Of a stretch of DNA of 64,000 nucleotides, positions 24,264 to 34,798 are shown piece by piece. The stretch's first letter is position 1. Every line of letters starts with the position of its first letter. The notes below the pieces were generated by a model. That model made no database searches, was not told the DNA's origin, and was given only the letters and a program-made list of their open reading frames with translations. The stretch is from Glutamicibacter creatinolyticus (GTDB lineage: Bacteria; Actinomycetota; Actinomycetes; Actinomycetales; Micrococcaceae), in assembly GCF_006094275.1 (NCBI RefSeq), contig NZ_CP034412.1:1736001-1800000 (forward strand). Reading direction: 5' to 3'. The position numbers and the translations under genes are program-made.

Positions 24264-25496
24264 TTAAGTCTGCTGTCGTCCTGAAACGAGCGCAGGCTCC
24301 GGCGGTTTTTCGCGCAACAGACCAACGCCGATCAGACGCGCCGGAATCCTCGCCAACTGTGGAATTCTGCGCAGCACCCATCCTATGGCGCTTGGCAGTT
24401 CGACCTCGGAATCACTGTCCAGGATCTGTACCAGGCCCCGGTGCAGAATACGCTGAACCGACTGCACCACCATCGTCGGCAGTTCTCGTCGGCGCTGAAC
24501 TGCAGCCACGTCGCGATCGGTAATCCTGCCCGTTGCCAACGGAACAGCAAGCCGCCGTGCGGCGCATACCGCATCCTGCACTGCCAAGTTCACCCCCACG
24601 CCTCCAACCGGACTCATCGCATGAGCTGAATCCCCGATGCACAATAATCCGCGCCTCCACCATTTATTGGCCCGGTTCAGCAGCACCTCCAACAGCTTCA
24701 GATCTTCAAGTTCCAGGTCCTGGACTGCCGATTCCAGGTCTGGAACGGCCGCAGTGACCTGACGACGGAACTCCTCAATGCCTTGACGCCGCAGCTTGGT
24801 GTCATCCCCCTTTTTGAGCAGCATCGCCGTTTGGACATAGTTTCCCCGGGGTATGAGCACGAAGACGCGATTGGGCGAGAACACCGGCAACAGCGTGTTG
24901 CTGGCCTGCATTGACCCCTTGATGCGGAACCACCAGACATCGACCGGTACTCGGTATTCCCTTAAAGACAGTCCCGCTTGACGGCGCACGGTAGACCAGC
25001 GTCCGTCCGCGGCGATCGTGAGCAGCGCCCTGAGCTGCCCCTCCCCGGTCTCGCTGCGGTACTGGACTCCGACAACTTGGCCGGATTCAATCACCACGTC
25101 GGTCACTTCGCAATTCATCCGCAGCTCGAAGTTCTCCTCCTGCTCCCCCGCACGGGCCAACAGGCTCAAAAAATCCCACTGCGGCGCCATGGCGATAAAT
25201 GGGTAGGGATGCTTCAGCCCGGCAAGGTCAACCACCCTGACGTCGTGCCCCCGGCGATCCGGGATGCTGGCACCAAAGACCTTCGAATAGGGAATCTTCT
25301 CGAATTCGCCCATCAGACCCAGCTGATCCAGAAGTTCCAGGGTCGAGGGATGAATCGTGTCCCCCCGGAAGTCGCGCAGGAAATCACCGTGCTTCTCCAA
25401 AACGACGACCTTCACCCCGCAACGCGCCAGCAGGAGTCCGGCAACCATTCCCGCCGGACCGCCACCGACAATGATGCAGTCGGGATTTTCTGCCAT
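24264..25496 (-). CDS. FAD-dependent aromatic hydroxylase-type oxidoreductase
   Basis: A 410-residue group A flavoprotein monooxygenase. The FAD motif is IIVGGGPAGMVAGLLLA, the DG motif is AADGRWSTVRR, and the GD motif is GLLCIGDSAHAMSPVGGVGVNLAVQDA. These three motifs define the p-hydroxybenzoate hydroxylase fold, which uses NAD(P)H and O2 to hydroxylate aromatic or polyketide-like substrates. GAGGGAG precedes the ATG at 25496. An MFS exporter lies 90 bases upstream on the same strand, so the pair may inactivate and export a drug-like compound; that is inference. Confidence 0.88.
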   Translation of the reverse strand: MAENPDCIIVGGGPAGMVAGLLLARCGVKVVVLEKHGDFLRDFRGDTIHPSTLELLDQLGLMGEFEKIPYSKVFGASIPDRRGHDVRVVDLAGLKHPYPFIAMAPQWDFLSLLARAGEQEENFELRMNCEVTDVVIESGQVVGVQYRSETGEGQLRALLTIAADGRWSTVRRQAGLSLREYRVPVDVWWFRIKGSMQASNTLLPVFSPNRVFVLIPRGNYVQTAMLLKKGDDTKLRRQGIEEFRRQVTAAVPDLESAVQDLELEDLKLLEVLLNRANKWWRRGLLCIGDSAHAMSPVGGVGVNLAVQDAVCAARRLAVPLATGRITDRDVAAVQRRRELPTMVVQSVQRILHRGLVQILDSDSEVELPSAIGWVLRRIPQLARIPARLIGVGLLREKPPEPALVSGRQQT

Positions 25497-25586
25497 AACC
25501 ACTCCCTCGCCTCGCAACCTGTTTCAACTCTCGCACCGAAAAGCGGCTCGCGGAAGCCCGGAAAGGTGCTTCCATCCAGGGGAAGG

Positions 25587-26831
25587 TCAGCTCAGGGTCT
25601 GGCTGAAATGGAGGGGAATGTTAACCAGCAGCACCACCGCGACCAGGCCCAGCAACACGAGCCCCAGGCCGCCGAAACCGAGCCACACGAGGATGGGGCC
25701 GGCGACCAGTCCCCCGGCCGCACCGCTGAGGTTCATCAGCAAATCCGAGGTGCCCTGCAGCTGCGGACGATGGGCAATGTCAACCGCCCCGCTTACCATG
25801 GCCGCGCCGGCCACGGTGGAAGCGCTCCATCCCAGGCCCAGGCAGACCAAAGCCGCGGTGATCAGCGCATAGCTCTCCATGCCGAACCACACCAGGATGC
25901 TCGCGGTAATGAAAAGCAGTTGGCCGGCATACACTACGGGGCGTGCGCCGACCCGGTCGGTCAACCAGCCGAAGACTGGGGAGAGCGCGTACATTCCGGC
26001 AACGTGGGCTGAAATGGTGACTCCTATCAGGGTCAGCGTTGAGCCGTGGTGCTGCAGGTGGATCGGGGTCATCGACATCAACGCAACCATGTGGGCATGG
26101 CTCATCGCGACCGTGATGACTGCTCCCCGGGCGGCCAGGGAGGTGCGCAGAATGGAGAACCCACTGGTTCGCGATACCGCTCCGGTTCCGGGGTTCCCCT
26201 CCCGGTGCTGGGCCACGAGCATCGGGTCGGGGCGCAGGCCAAACCAGTAGATCCCCAATCCCACCCCTTGGGCCACCATGGCGATGAGGAAGCCACCGGT
26301 GAACTGCGGCAGATTCAGGGCCCGGGAGATCACTTCGCCCGGCTCAAACAAGTTCGGCCCGGTAACGGCACCAATCGTCGTCGCCCAGACAACCAGGGAG
26401 AGATCCCGTCCCCGAGTCCTGTCACTGGACAGGTCGGTGGCGGCGAACCGGGATTGCAGGTTGAGGGCGCTTCCGGTTCCCAGCACTCCCATCCCCAGTA
26501 ACACCACCGGCCACCAGGCAAGAAGCGTTCCGGCCAGGATGGTCAGCACTCCCACGATGGCGATCAGTGCCCCGGTGGCCAATGAAACCCTGCGTCCCCG
26601 ACGCTGGGCAAGAATGGCCAGGGGTATGGCCATCACAGCAGCCCCGATGGTGTTCATGGTTGCTGCCATGCCCGCCAGGGCGTCGGTTCCGGCAACGTCC
26701 ACGATCAGCAGGGAACCGAGAGTCAGGGTGGCTCCGGCACCCAGACCGCCCAAGACCTGCCCCAGCGCGAGGACCGAGATTGAGCGGCGGCGCACAGCCT
26801 GAACCTGCTGTTCGGTCCATGTGATGCTCAT
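25587..26831 (-). CDS. MFS transporter
   Basis: A 414-residue major facilitator permease with about 12 hydrophobic helices. The first cytoplasmic loop shows LAQRRGRRVSL, and the second half carries GWLTDRVGARPVVYAG, a good copy of the MFS loop motif (GxLxDRxGxR). The ATG at 26831 is preferred to one three codons upstream. It is transcribed toward the FAD hydroxylase and probably cotranscribed with it. Substrate unknown. The region upstream (26832-27076) contains no supported gene. Confidence 0.87.
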   Translation of the reverse strand: MSITWTEQQVQAVRRRSISVLALGQVLGGLGAGATLTLGSLLIVDVAGTDALAGMAATMNTIGAAVMAIPLAILAQRRGRRVSLATGALIAIVGVLTILAGTLLAWWPVVLLGMGVLGTGSALNLQSRFAATDLSSDRTRGRDLSLVVWATTIGAVTGPNLFEPGEVISRALNLPQFTGGFLIAMVAQGVGLGIYWFGLRPDPMLVAQHREGNPGTGAVSRTSGFSILRTSLAARGAVITVAMSHAHMVALMSMTPIHLQHHGSTLTLIGVTISAHVAGMYALSPVFGWLTDRVGARPVVYAGQLLFITASILVWFGMESYALITAALVCLGLGWSASTVAGAAMVSGAVDIAHRPQLQGTSDLLMNLSGAAGGLVAGPILVWLGFGGLGLVLLGLVAVVLLVNIPLHFSQTLS

Positions 26832-27076
26832 AAGCCTCATTTCAGCACTGATGGTTCGGGGCCGATAGTAATACCTGTCATGATCCTAGCGGCCCCGGCG
26901 CCACCAGGAACACCGCTGTCGTTGTTGCGGGCGCATCGGTCGCGGTTGAAGCAGCCGTCCATGGACCTGTCCGGCTACACGGTGGCAGATCAGCCTGGGG
27001 GCCGTGCTATTGGCGGGCCCATTAAGCTGGGTTCGTCCTCCGCCCCTTTGAAAGCCAATGGCGTCGGTACACGCAA

Positions 27077-27114
27077 GGCCCGAAACCTCCCGATATTTTC
27101 GGGGGCCTCGGGCC
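27077..27114 (-). terminator. terminator after nrdF
   Basis: GGCCCGA-aa-CCTCCCGA pairs with TTCGGGGG-cc-TCGGGCC across 27077-27114, a two-part stem 50 bases past the nrdF stop. Confidence 0.65.
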
Positions 27115-27163
27115 CTGTTGCCGGTGCAGCTAGCCGCTGATCAGCTGGCTCGTTGTCTGGCTC

Positions 27164-28327
<1,164 letters not shown>

Positions 28328-30466
28328 TTAGAGCATGCACGAGACGCAGTTGTCGACCTCGGTGCCTTCCAGGGCCAGCTGGCGCAGGCGGATGTAGTAC
28401 AGGGTCTTGATGCCCTTGCGCCATGCGTAGATCTGGGCCTTGTTGATGTCGCGGGTGGTGATCGTGTCCTTGAAGAACAGGGTCAGCGACAGGCCCTGGT
28501 CCACGTGCTGGGTGGCAGCGGCGTAGGTGTCGATGATCTTCTCGTAGCCGATCTCATACGCGTCCTGGTAGTACTCCAGGTTCTCGTTGTTCATGAACGG
28601 CGCCGGGTAGTAGACGCGGCCGATCTTGCCTTCCTTGCGGATCTCGATCTTCGAGGCCACCGGATGGATGGAGGAAGTCGAGTTGTTGATGTAGGAGATC
28701 GATCCGGTCGGCGGGATCGCCTGCAGGTTCTGGTTGTAGATGCCGTGCTCCATGATGGAGGCCTTCAGCTTCTTCCAGTCTTCCTGGGTAGGGATCTGGA
28801 TGTCGGCGAACAGTTCACGAACACGCTCGGTAGCCGGCTCCCACACCTGGTCGGTGTACTTGTCGAAGAACTCTCCCGAGGCGTACTTCGAGTTCTCGAA
28901 GCCGTCGAACGTCTCGCCACGCTCGATCGCGATTTTGTTCGAGGCGCTCAGGGCGTGGAACACCACGGTGTAGAAGTAGATGTTGGTGAAGTCCAAGCCT
29001 TCTTCGGAACCGTAGTGCACGTGCTCACGGGCCAGGTAGCCGTGCAGGTTCATCTGTCCCAGGCCGATGGCGTGAGAACGCGAGTTGCCGTCGGCAATGG
29101 AGGGAACCGAGTTGATGTCGGACATGTCCGAGACCGCGGTCAGCGCACGGATGGCGATGTCCACCGAGCCGGCCAAGTCCTTGCCGTCCATGGCCTTGGC
29201 GATGTTCATCGAGCCCAGGTTGCAGGAGATGTCCTTGCCGACACGGGCGTAGCTCAGGTCATCGTTGTATTCCGACGGCGAGGAGACCTGCAGGATTTCC
29301 GAGCACAGGTTGGACATGGTAATCCGTCCGGCGATCGGGTTGGCCCGGTTCACGGTGTCTTCGAACATCAAGTACGGGTACCCGGATTCGAACTGGATCT
29401 CGGCGATGGTGGTGAAGAAGTCGCGGGCGTTGATCTTCGTCTTCTTGATGCGCGAGTCATCAATCATCTCGTAGTACTTCTCGGTCACCGAGATTTCGCT
29501 GAACGGCACCCCGTAGACGCGCTGCACGTCGTAGGGGCTGAACAGGTACATGTCCTCGTTCTTGCGTGCCAGCTCAAAGGTGATGTCCGGAACGACCACG
29601 CCGAGCGAGAGGGTCTTGATGCGGATCTTCTCGTCCGCGTTCTCGCGCTTGGTGTCCAGGAAGCGCAGGATGTCCGGGTGGTGCGCGTTCAGGTAGACGG
29701 CACCGGCACCCTGGCGGGCACCGAGCTGGTTGGCGTAGGAGAAGGAGTCTTCCAGCAGCTTCATGACTGGAATGACGCCGGAGGACTGGTTCTCGATCTG
29801 CTTGATCGGGGCCCCGTACTCACGCAGGTTGGTCAGCGCCAGGGCGACACCGCCGCCGCGCTTGGACAGCTGCAGCGAAGAGTTCACCGCGCGGGCGATG
29901 GACTCCATGTTGTCTTCGATGCGCAGCAGGAAGCAGGAGACCAGTTCGCCACGCTGCGCCTTGCCGGCGTTCAGGAAGGTGGGGGTTGCCGGCTGGAAAC
30001 GGCCGGAGATGATCTCATCGACCAGCTTTTCGGCCAGCTGCTCATCCCCGCGGGCCAGGTGCAGGGCCACCATGCACACGCGGTCTTCGTAGCGTTCCAG
30101 GTAACGCTTGCCGTCAAAGGTCTTCAGCGTGTAGGAGGTGTAGAACTTGAAAGCGCCCAGGAAGGTCTGGAAGCGGAACTTGTGGTTGTAGGCGCGCTTG
30201 TAGAGACCGCGGATGAAGTTCATCGAATACTGATCGAGGGTTTCCCGCTCGTAGTAATCGTTCTTCACCAGGTATTCGAGCTTCTCATCCAGGTCGTGGA
30301 AGAACACGGTGTTATTGTTGACGTGGTCCAGGAAGTACTGGCGCGCCGCGTAACGGTCGACCTCGAACTGGATCTTGCCATCGGGACCGTAGAGGTTCAG
30401 CATGGCGTTCAGGTCGTTGTAGCTCAGTCCCTGCAGGTTCGCAGGAAGCTCCTTGGCATCCTTCAT
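28328..30466 (-). CDS. nrdE: class Ib ribonucleotide reductase, large (catalytic) subunit
   Basis: NrdE makes deoxyribonucleotides in the cytosol. From the ATG at 30466 it has 712 residues, normal for NrdE. Visible features include the Cys in [15 protein letters not shown], the radical-site segment NLCSEI, and the redox-active C-terminal pair in NCVSCML that is reduced by NrdH. The nrdI stop and this ATG share a base (TGATG), giving translational coupling; an in-frame TTG ten codons upstream is therefore unlikely to be the start. Confidence 0.97.
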   Translation of the reverse strand: MKDAKELPANLQGLSYNDLNAMLNLYGPDGKIQFEVDRYAARQYFLDHVNNNTVFFHDLDEKLEYLVKNDYYERETLDQYSMNFIRGLYKRAYNHKFRFQTFLGAFKFYTSYTLKTFDGKRYLERYEDRVCMVALHLARGDEQLAEKLVDEIISGRFQPATPTFLNAGKAQRGELVSCFLLRIEDNMESIARAVNSSLQLSKRGGGVALALTNLREYGAPIKQIENQSSGVIPVMKLLEDSFSYANQLGARQGAGAVYLNAHHPDILRFLDTKRENADEKIRIKTLSLGVVVPDITFELARKNEDMYLFSPYDVQRVYGVPFSEISVTEKYYEMIDDSRIKKTKINARDFFTTIAEIQFESGYPYLMFEDTVNRANPIAGRITMSNLCSEILQVSSPSEYNDDLSYARVGKDISCNLGSMNIAKAMDGKDLAGSVDIAIRALTAVSDMSDINSVPSIADGNSRSHAIGLGQMNLHGYLAREHVHYGSEEGLDFTNIYFYTVVFHALSASNKIAIERGETFDGFENSKYASGEFFDKYTDQVWEPATERVRELFADIQIPTQEDWKKLKASIMEHGIYNQNLQAIPPTGSISYINNSTSSIHPVASKIEIRKEGKIGRVYYPAPFMNNENLEYYQDAYEIGYEKIIDTYAAATQHVDQGLSLTLFFKDTITTRDINKAQIYAWRKGIKTLYYIRLRQLALEGTEVDNCVSCML

Positions 30467-30948
30467 CAGGTCCGCTTCTGAGACTTTAGTGTCCAAAAGG
30501 TATCAAGCCCTTCTTTGACTTTGTGGACGTCTTCCGACGTCCCCATCAATTCAAATGTGTATAGAACCGGCACCTGGCATTTGGCTGCGACGCGTTTAGC
30601 CGCCAGACAATATGTGGTGCCGAAGTTGGTGTTGCCCGAGCCGATGACTCCCTGAAGAAGCCGGCGGTTCTGTTCATTCCTCAAGAAATTCAGAATTTGC
30701 GGTAGAACTGCCCGTTTTCCGTTCTCTCCCCCATAAGTGGGAATCACCAGAACGTAGGGCTTGGTGGCAATGAGTTCTGGTTCGCGCGCAAACAAGGGGA
30801 TGCGCGCCGAACCGATATTCAGTTTTTGCACAAACCGGTGCGTGTACTCCGACGCAGAAGAGAAGTAAATCAACTTCTGGTCGGTGTACTGCACGGCGTG
30901 GCTAGCCTCATCCAACTGCTGATTCTCGGCCAGCGCTGATGGTGGCAA
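30466..30948 (-). CDS. nrdI: flavodoxin-like NrdI
   Basis: NrdI is an FMN protein that supplies the oxidant to assemble the manganese-tyrosyl radical cofactor of NrdF. Characteristic segments are [25 protein letters not shown] and [16 protein letters not shown]. The first in-frame codon with a good Shine-Dalgarno is a TTG at 30948 (GGAGG 8 bases upstream), giving 160 residues. The N-terminal 20 residues before [10 protein letters not shown] are extra relative to short NrdI proteins. The stop overlaps nrdE. Confidence 0.94.
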   Translation of the reverse strand: MPPSALAENQQLDEASHAVQYTDQKLIYFSSASEYTHRFVQKLNIGSARIPLFAREPELIATKPYVLVIPTYGGENGKRAVLPQILNFLRNEQNRRLLQGVIGSGNTNFGTTYCLAAKRVAAKCQVPVLYTFELMGTSEDVHKVKEGLDTFWTLKSQKRT

Positions 30949-31011
30949 GTCGATCGCCTCCGCTTACTAGTTGAGACGAGTAAAACCCGTGGTTGTTTCG
31001 AGTGGCTGAGC

Positions 31012-31242
31012 CTAGTTTGCCTGGGCCAGAGTCTCGATCTTGTCCGGGCGGAAGCCGGACCAGTGGTCGTTGTCGGTGATGACGACAGGGGCCTGCATGT
31101 AGCCCAGGTTGCGCACACGCTCCAGCGCGGCGGCGTCCTGGGAGATGTCGACCTTGTTGTACACGATGCCCTTCTTATCCAGGGCTCGATAAGTGGCGTT
31201 GCACTGCACGCAGGATGGCTTGGTGTATACCGTGACGGTCAT
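31012..31242 (-). CDS. nrdH: glutaredoxin-like NrdH
   Basis: NrdH is the thioredoxin-reductase-dependent electron donor for NrdE. The 76-residue protein from the ATG at 31242 (MTVTVYTKPSCVQC) has the CVQC active site, the cis-Pro in QAPVVI and the SGFRPDKI ending diagnostic of NrdH. It is first in the operon, 63 bases before nrdI. A NrdR-like box lies about 135 bases upstream. Confidence 0.95.
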   Translation of the reverse strand: MTVTVYTKPSCVQCNATYRALDKKGIVYNKVDISQDAAALERVRNLGYMQAPVVITDNDHWSGFRPDKIETLAQAN

Positions 31243-31376
31243 GTCCCTGTTCCCCTTTGGAAAGTCCCTTTTTGGCTCTGCGACACCCTTCAAGGGTTCG
31301 TCACGCGGCCGCCTCTCAAATGCCCCGAAACCGTGTTATCGAGGTGTTTCCGGCGCCTAACGCGCCATCGGGTTCA

Positions 31377-31392
31377 ATACTACATCTTGTGT
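31377..31392. promoter_or_regulatory. NrdR-like box upstream of nrdHIEF
   Basis: Read on the minus strand, ACACAAGATGTAGTAT matches the NrdR consensus acaCwAtATaTwGtgt at 13 of 16 positions. NrdR repressors normally use two such boxes; a second, about 35 bases away (around 31412-31427), is only weakly similar. Confidence 0.6.
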
Positions 31393-31452
31393 TGGCCCGT
31401 GCAAGCAGCCACAACATGATGTATTACAAGTATGTCATTCGGCCATTGTCAA

Positions 31453-31534
31453 GTCCACACGTCTTGTGGATAAGAGCCCCGGTTTAAACCGCGATTTCTC
31501 GGGGTCGGCCCCATCTTGTCCACAGCCGGTGGAC
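31453..31534. promoter_or_regulatory. DnaA-box-like pairs upstream of the nrd operon
   Basis: TGTGGATAA (31465-31473) is an exact DnaA box read on the minus strand and faces TCCACA (31454-31459) across 5 bases. TTGTCCACA (31516-31524), the actinobacterial form, lies inside GTCCAC-agccg-GTGGAC (31518-31534). Two inverted pairs about 60 bases apart suggest a DnaA-ATP site or another dyad-binding regulator. Confidence 0.55.
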
Positions 31535-31854
31535 GGCTCGATGTGCGTTAAAAATTCTTTGTGTGAGCCTCCTTTCGGCGTGTTGGGCGAGCCTGCGGCG
31601 GACACACTATCTAGTGCCGGGCGACGGCTGCCGGACCTATCCCTAGTGTCATCCCCGGCACCGACGTTTAGGCTTCAATATCGCCGAATGTGGGAAACTA
31701 TTCCGCACCCGTTTTCGCCGCCACAGACCGCCCGCCACCGACTGATCGGGGCCAACCGCCCTTGCCTGACACAGACTGATACCAGTGCACGAGAGTGTGC
31801 GGGCATGCGGAAGGCCGCGGGGCTCGAGACAAGTGTCCCCAGCCCGCGCGACCT
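31535..31854. other. intergenic region between nrdH promoter and pdxY
   Basis: About 320 bases lie between the DnaA-like sites and the end of the pyridoxal kinase gene. A plus-strand open frame crosses it but has no ribosome-binding site or family resemblance. CACTA-tc-TAGTG near 31605-31616 is a short palindrome of unknown meaning. Confidence 0.3.
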
Positions 31855-32655
31855 CTAGAACAGCGGATGGTTGCCGGAGAGCGCGCTCGAGGTTCCCAGC
31901 ACCGCCTGCTCCACTGCCGGCAGCAGCTCGCTGCCGCGCAGCAGTTCACCGATCATCAGCCCGGCGAAGCAGTCTCCCGCGCCCTTGGCGGTGCTGGTGA
32001 CCCTGGCGGTGTCCACCTGCTCGAAATGCTCATCGTCCAGGGCGATCAGGCAGCCGATGAGGGACGGATCATCGGTGGGCGCGGAGGTGAGCACCACGTA
32101 GCGGCAGCCGACCTCCATCAAGTCCAGGCAGGCGTTCGCCGCGTCCTGCTCGTCGTAGATCGGCTCCCCGCTGAACAGCGCCAGCTCAAAGCGGTTCGGG
32201 GTGCTCAGCCAAGCGATCGGCAGCAGGTGCTCCCGGTAGCCGTCGGCAACGTCCTGGTGGGTGTAGAGCCCCACATCGTCATCACCCATGGCCGGGTCCA
32301 GGATCAGCTTCAGCTGCGGGTAGAGCTCACGGGCCCGGACATACCAGGCGGCGATGATCTCGGCCTGCCGGGCCTCACCCAGGTAGCCGACGAACACGTA
32401 CTGGGTGTCATCGAGCACCTGGCGGGCCAGCAGGTCGTCAAGGAACCCGGTCAGCCAGGTCTCGGGCACCGGGCCCCCGGCCAGGCTCGGGTAGTGCGGC
32501 AGGTTGCTGAGCACCACGGTGGGCACCTGCACGCAGCGGTGCCCGGCCGCCTCGATCATCCGGGCCACGGTGTTGTTTCCCACCGCGCCGTAGGCCAGCT
32601 GGGATCCGATCACCACGGCCTTGACCGGGCGCCGGTCCAGTTCCAGCCCGCTCAC
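31855..32655 (-). CDS. pdxY: pyridoxal kinase (PdxY/PdxK family)
   Basis: A 266-residue ribokinase-fold enzyme that phosphorylates pyridoxal in PLP salvage. Features: VIGSQLAYGAVGNNTVARMIE near the start, the Mg-ATP segment LILDPAMGDDDVGLY, and the catalytic anion-hole GAGDCFAGLM near the end. The start is the GTG at 32655, which overlaps the stop of the upstream PLP-homeostasis gene (GTGA). The pair forms a PLP salvage and handling operon. PdxY versus PdxK assignment is not certain. Confidence 0.9.
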   Translation of the reverse strand: MSGLELDRRPVKAVVIGSQLAYGAVGNNTVARMIEAAGHRCVQVPTVVLSNLPHYPSLAGGPVPETWLTGFLDDLLARQVLDDTQYVFVGYLGEARQAEIIAAWYVRARELYPQLKLILDPAMGDDDVGLYTHQDVADGYREHLLPIAWLSTPNRFELALFSGEPIYDEQDAANACLDLMEVGCRYVVLTSAPTDDPSLIGCLIALDDEHFEQVDTARVTSTAKGAGDCFAGLMIGELLRGSELLPAVEQAVLGTSSALSGNHPLF

Positions 32656-33404
32656 TGCGCGGGCCGGTCCGGGTAGTGGCGGGCGCCGAAGATTCCCTGG
32701 CCCACGCGCACCACGGTGGCGCCTTCGGCGATGGCCAGCTCGAAGTCCCCGCTCATGCCCATGGACAGCTGTGTGAAGCGTTCCGGGTTGGGCGCGGCGT
32801 CGCGCACCGACTCGGCGCACTCGCGCAGCCGCCGGAAACTGGCCCGCACCATCGCCTGGTCGGTGGAGTGGGCCGCCATGGTCATCAGCCCGCGCAGTTC
32901 CAGGCGGTCCAGGGGCTGTAGCGCGGCGGCCAGTTCGGCGGCCTCGTCGGCCTGGATCCCGGATTTGGTGTCCTCGCCGGACGTGTTGACCTGGATGTAG
33001 ACCTCCAGGGTCCGCTCGGCGGCCTCCAGCTGGCGCTGCAGGGTCTCGGCCAGGCGCAGCGAGTCCAGGGCGTGGAACTCGTGGGCGAAACGGGCCACGA
33101 ACTTGGCCTTGTTGCGCTGCAGGGGCCCGATGATGGCGTAGCGCAGGTGGGTCAGGTCCGCCAGCTCCTCGCTCTTGGCCAGGGCTTCCTGCACCTTGTT
33201 CTCCCCCAGCGTGTCAACGCCGGCGGCGATGGCCAGGCGCAACCGCTGGGAGGGGATGGTCTTGGTTACCGGCAGCAGCCGTACGTCCTTCGGGTCCCGG
33301 CCGGCCGCGGTGGCCGCCGCGGCGATGCGCTGGTGAACCGCCTGCAGGTTGTGGGTGAAATCCTCGATGGTCGCGGCGTGCGCCGCAGCTGGTTGCGATG
33401 TCAT
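32652..33404 (-). CDS. PLP homeostasis protein (YggS/PROSC family), copy 1
   Basis: A 250-residue single-domain TIM-barrel protein that binds PLP and buffers its free level. The PLP lysine is in LLPVTKTIP, followed by LGENKVQEA, the phosphate-site LQRNKAKFV, VNTSGEDTKSG and SMGMSGDFELAIAEGATVVRVGQGIFG. It is coupled by a 4-base overlap to pyridoxal kinase. A second, clearly diverged copy lies at 36689-37468. In copy 1 the usual IGHLQ-NK motif reads IGPLQRNK. Confidence 0.93.
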   Translation of the reverse strand: MTSQPAAAHAATIEDFTHNLQAVHQRIAAAATAAGRDPKDVRLLPVTKTIPSQRLRLAIAAGVDTLGENKVQEALAKSEELADLTHLRYAIIGPLQRNKAKFVARFAHEFHALDSLRLAETLQRQLEAAERTLEVYIQVNTSGEDTKSGIQADEAAELAAALQPLDRLELRGLMTMAAHSTDQAMVRASFRRLRECAESVRDAAPNPERFTQLSMGMSGDFELAIAEGATVVRVGQGIFGARHYPDRPAQ

Positions 33405-33512
33405 GAAAGCGTACAGGCCTCTTCTTCAACGTAGTCGATCTGAACGTCCGCAAAACGTGGTGCCCCGGCGGGCACGGTCCTGCTTAAGCATAGGCTCCTA
33501 CGGGCGTGGGCT

Positions 33513-34748
33513 TCACATTTGACGCAGCAGCCCGCCGATGTCCGGACGGGTGTCGATGATGCTGCGGATCGGGCCCAACACGGCGGCGACACTGGCCCGC
33601 CGGGTGAGCGCGTCGCGCACGGCGGCCCAGGCGGCGCTGCGCCGGAACATCAGCCGGGCCAGCCGGCGCGAGTTGTCCTGGGCGGCCAGCACGCGGGGCC
33701 TTGCGGCCTTCAGGTAGCCCGCGAGCAGCTGCGGCAGCGGGTAGCGGCCGTGTTCGGCCAGGGCGCCGGCCAGCAGCCAGGCCGAATCCAGGGCCATCCC
33801 GGCCCCGATCCCGGCGGTGGGCAGGAAGCCGGCGGCCGCGTCCCCGAGCAGCACCACCGGCCCGCTGACCCACCGGCTGGCCCGCACGTCCTCCAGGTTC
33901 CAGTAGTAGGGGTGCTGCTGGGACATCAGCGTGTCCCCGACGGTGCGAAATTCCTGCGGGATGGCCCCGGTGCCGCGGTAGACGGTGTCCAGGAAGCCGG
34001 CCGGCCCGGCCTGGCACAGGGCGCTGGGCCCGCCCAGGAAGAAGCCGGTGGCGCCGGGGACCGGGTAGGCGCCCATGAAGTAGCCGTTGCCCCACAGTTC
34101 ACTGCCGGTGGCTGGCGATGCGGGTTCAGCTGCCCCGCCGGGCTCAACGCTGCGCCGGCCTTCGGTTTCCTCCCACACCACCCAGCCGCCCCAGCCGGTG
34201 TTCAGCCGTTGGGTGGGTACCCGCAGCAGGGTTCGGGTGGAGGAGTTCATGCCTTCGGCAACGATCACCAGGTCAAAGCGCTGGGTCCATTGCCGTTCGG
34301 GGTTCTGCAGCGTCACCGAGGCCTGCTCCCCCTGGACCTGCAGGTCGGTGAGGAGCGTGTTGTAGGAGGCCGGGACCGCCGCGGAGCGCAGCAGCTGCAG
34401 CAGCCCGGCGCGGCCGATGCCGCGGTAGCTGCCGGCGGCGCCCATCAGCTCGCCCAGCCGGTCCTCGCGCAGCAGTGCGCCGTGCCGGTCGTAGAGCCGG
34501 TAGTTGGCCAGCTCGATGCTGTGCCGCCGGTAGGCTTCGGTGAGCCCCAGGGCGTGGAAGAGGTCCTCGGCCAGCGGGAAGAGGGCGAGCATGTATCCGG
34601 CCGGGGCGTGGGCGCCGGCGCGTTCAATCAGGGTGACCCGGTGCCCGCTGCGCTGCAGCAGCCCGGCCACGGCACTGCCGGCGATTCCCGCGCCGCAGAC
34701 CAGCACGTCCAGTGGCGTGCTGGTCTGCGGCAGCTGGTGCTCGGTCAT
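33513..34748 (-). CDS. FAD-dependent monooxygenase
   Basis: A 411-residue group A flavoprotein. The FAD motif is VLVCGAGIAGSAVAGLL, and the GD motif is VVLLGDAAAGFLPTAGIGAGMALDSAWLLAGAL. The DG motif is atypical: VAEGMNSSTR where Asp is usual. The C-terminal 80 residues are Arg-rich and may touch the membrane. It probably hydroxylates a small organic substrate that cannot be named. It lies alone between the PLP operon and poxB on the same strand. Confidence 0.82.
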   Translation of the reverse strand: MTEHQLPQTSTPLDVLVCGAGIAGSAVAGLLQRSGHRVTLIERAGAHAPAGYMLALFPLAEDLFHALGLTEAYRRHSIELANYRLYDRHGALLREDRLGELMGAAGSYRGIGRAGLLQLLRSAAVPASYNTLLTDLQVQGEQASVTLQNPERQWTQRFDLVIVAEGMNSSTRTLLRVPTQRLNTGWGGWVVWEETEGRRSVEPGGAAEPASPATGSELWGNGYFMGAYPVPGATGFFLGGPSALCQAGPAGFLDTVYRGTGAIPQEFRTVGDTLMSQQHPYYWNLEDVRASRWVSGPVVLLGDAAAGFLPTAGIGAGMALDSAWLLAGALAEHGRYPLPQLLAGYLKAARPRVLAAQDNSRRLARLMFRRSAAWAAVRDALTRRASVAAVLGPIRSIIDTRPDIGGLLRQM

Positions 34749-34798
34749 GGCGGTGCCGGTTGGGGCTAGCGGGGATTGGTGCGGGGCATGGCGGTGTC

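Noticed and set aside
31600-31620. CACTA-tc-TAGTG palindrome as a second NrdR box
   Set aside because: The palindrome is two bases too short for the NrdR consensus and lies more than 200 bases from the first box.
31466-31858. 130-codon plus-strand open frame upstream of pdxY end
   Set aside because: No Shine-Dalgarno, no domain, starts inside the DnaA-like sites and runs antisense into the end of pdxY.
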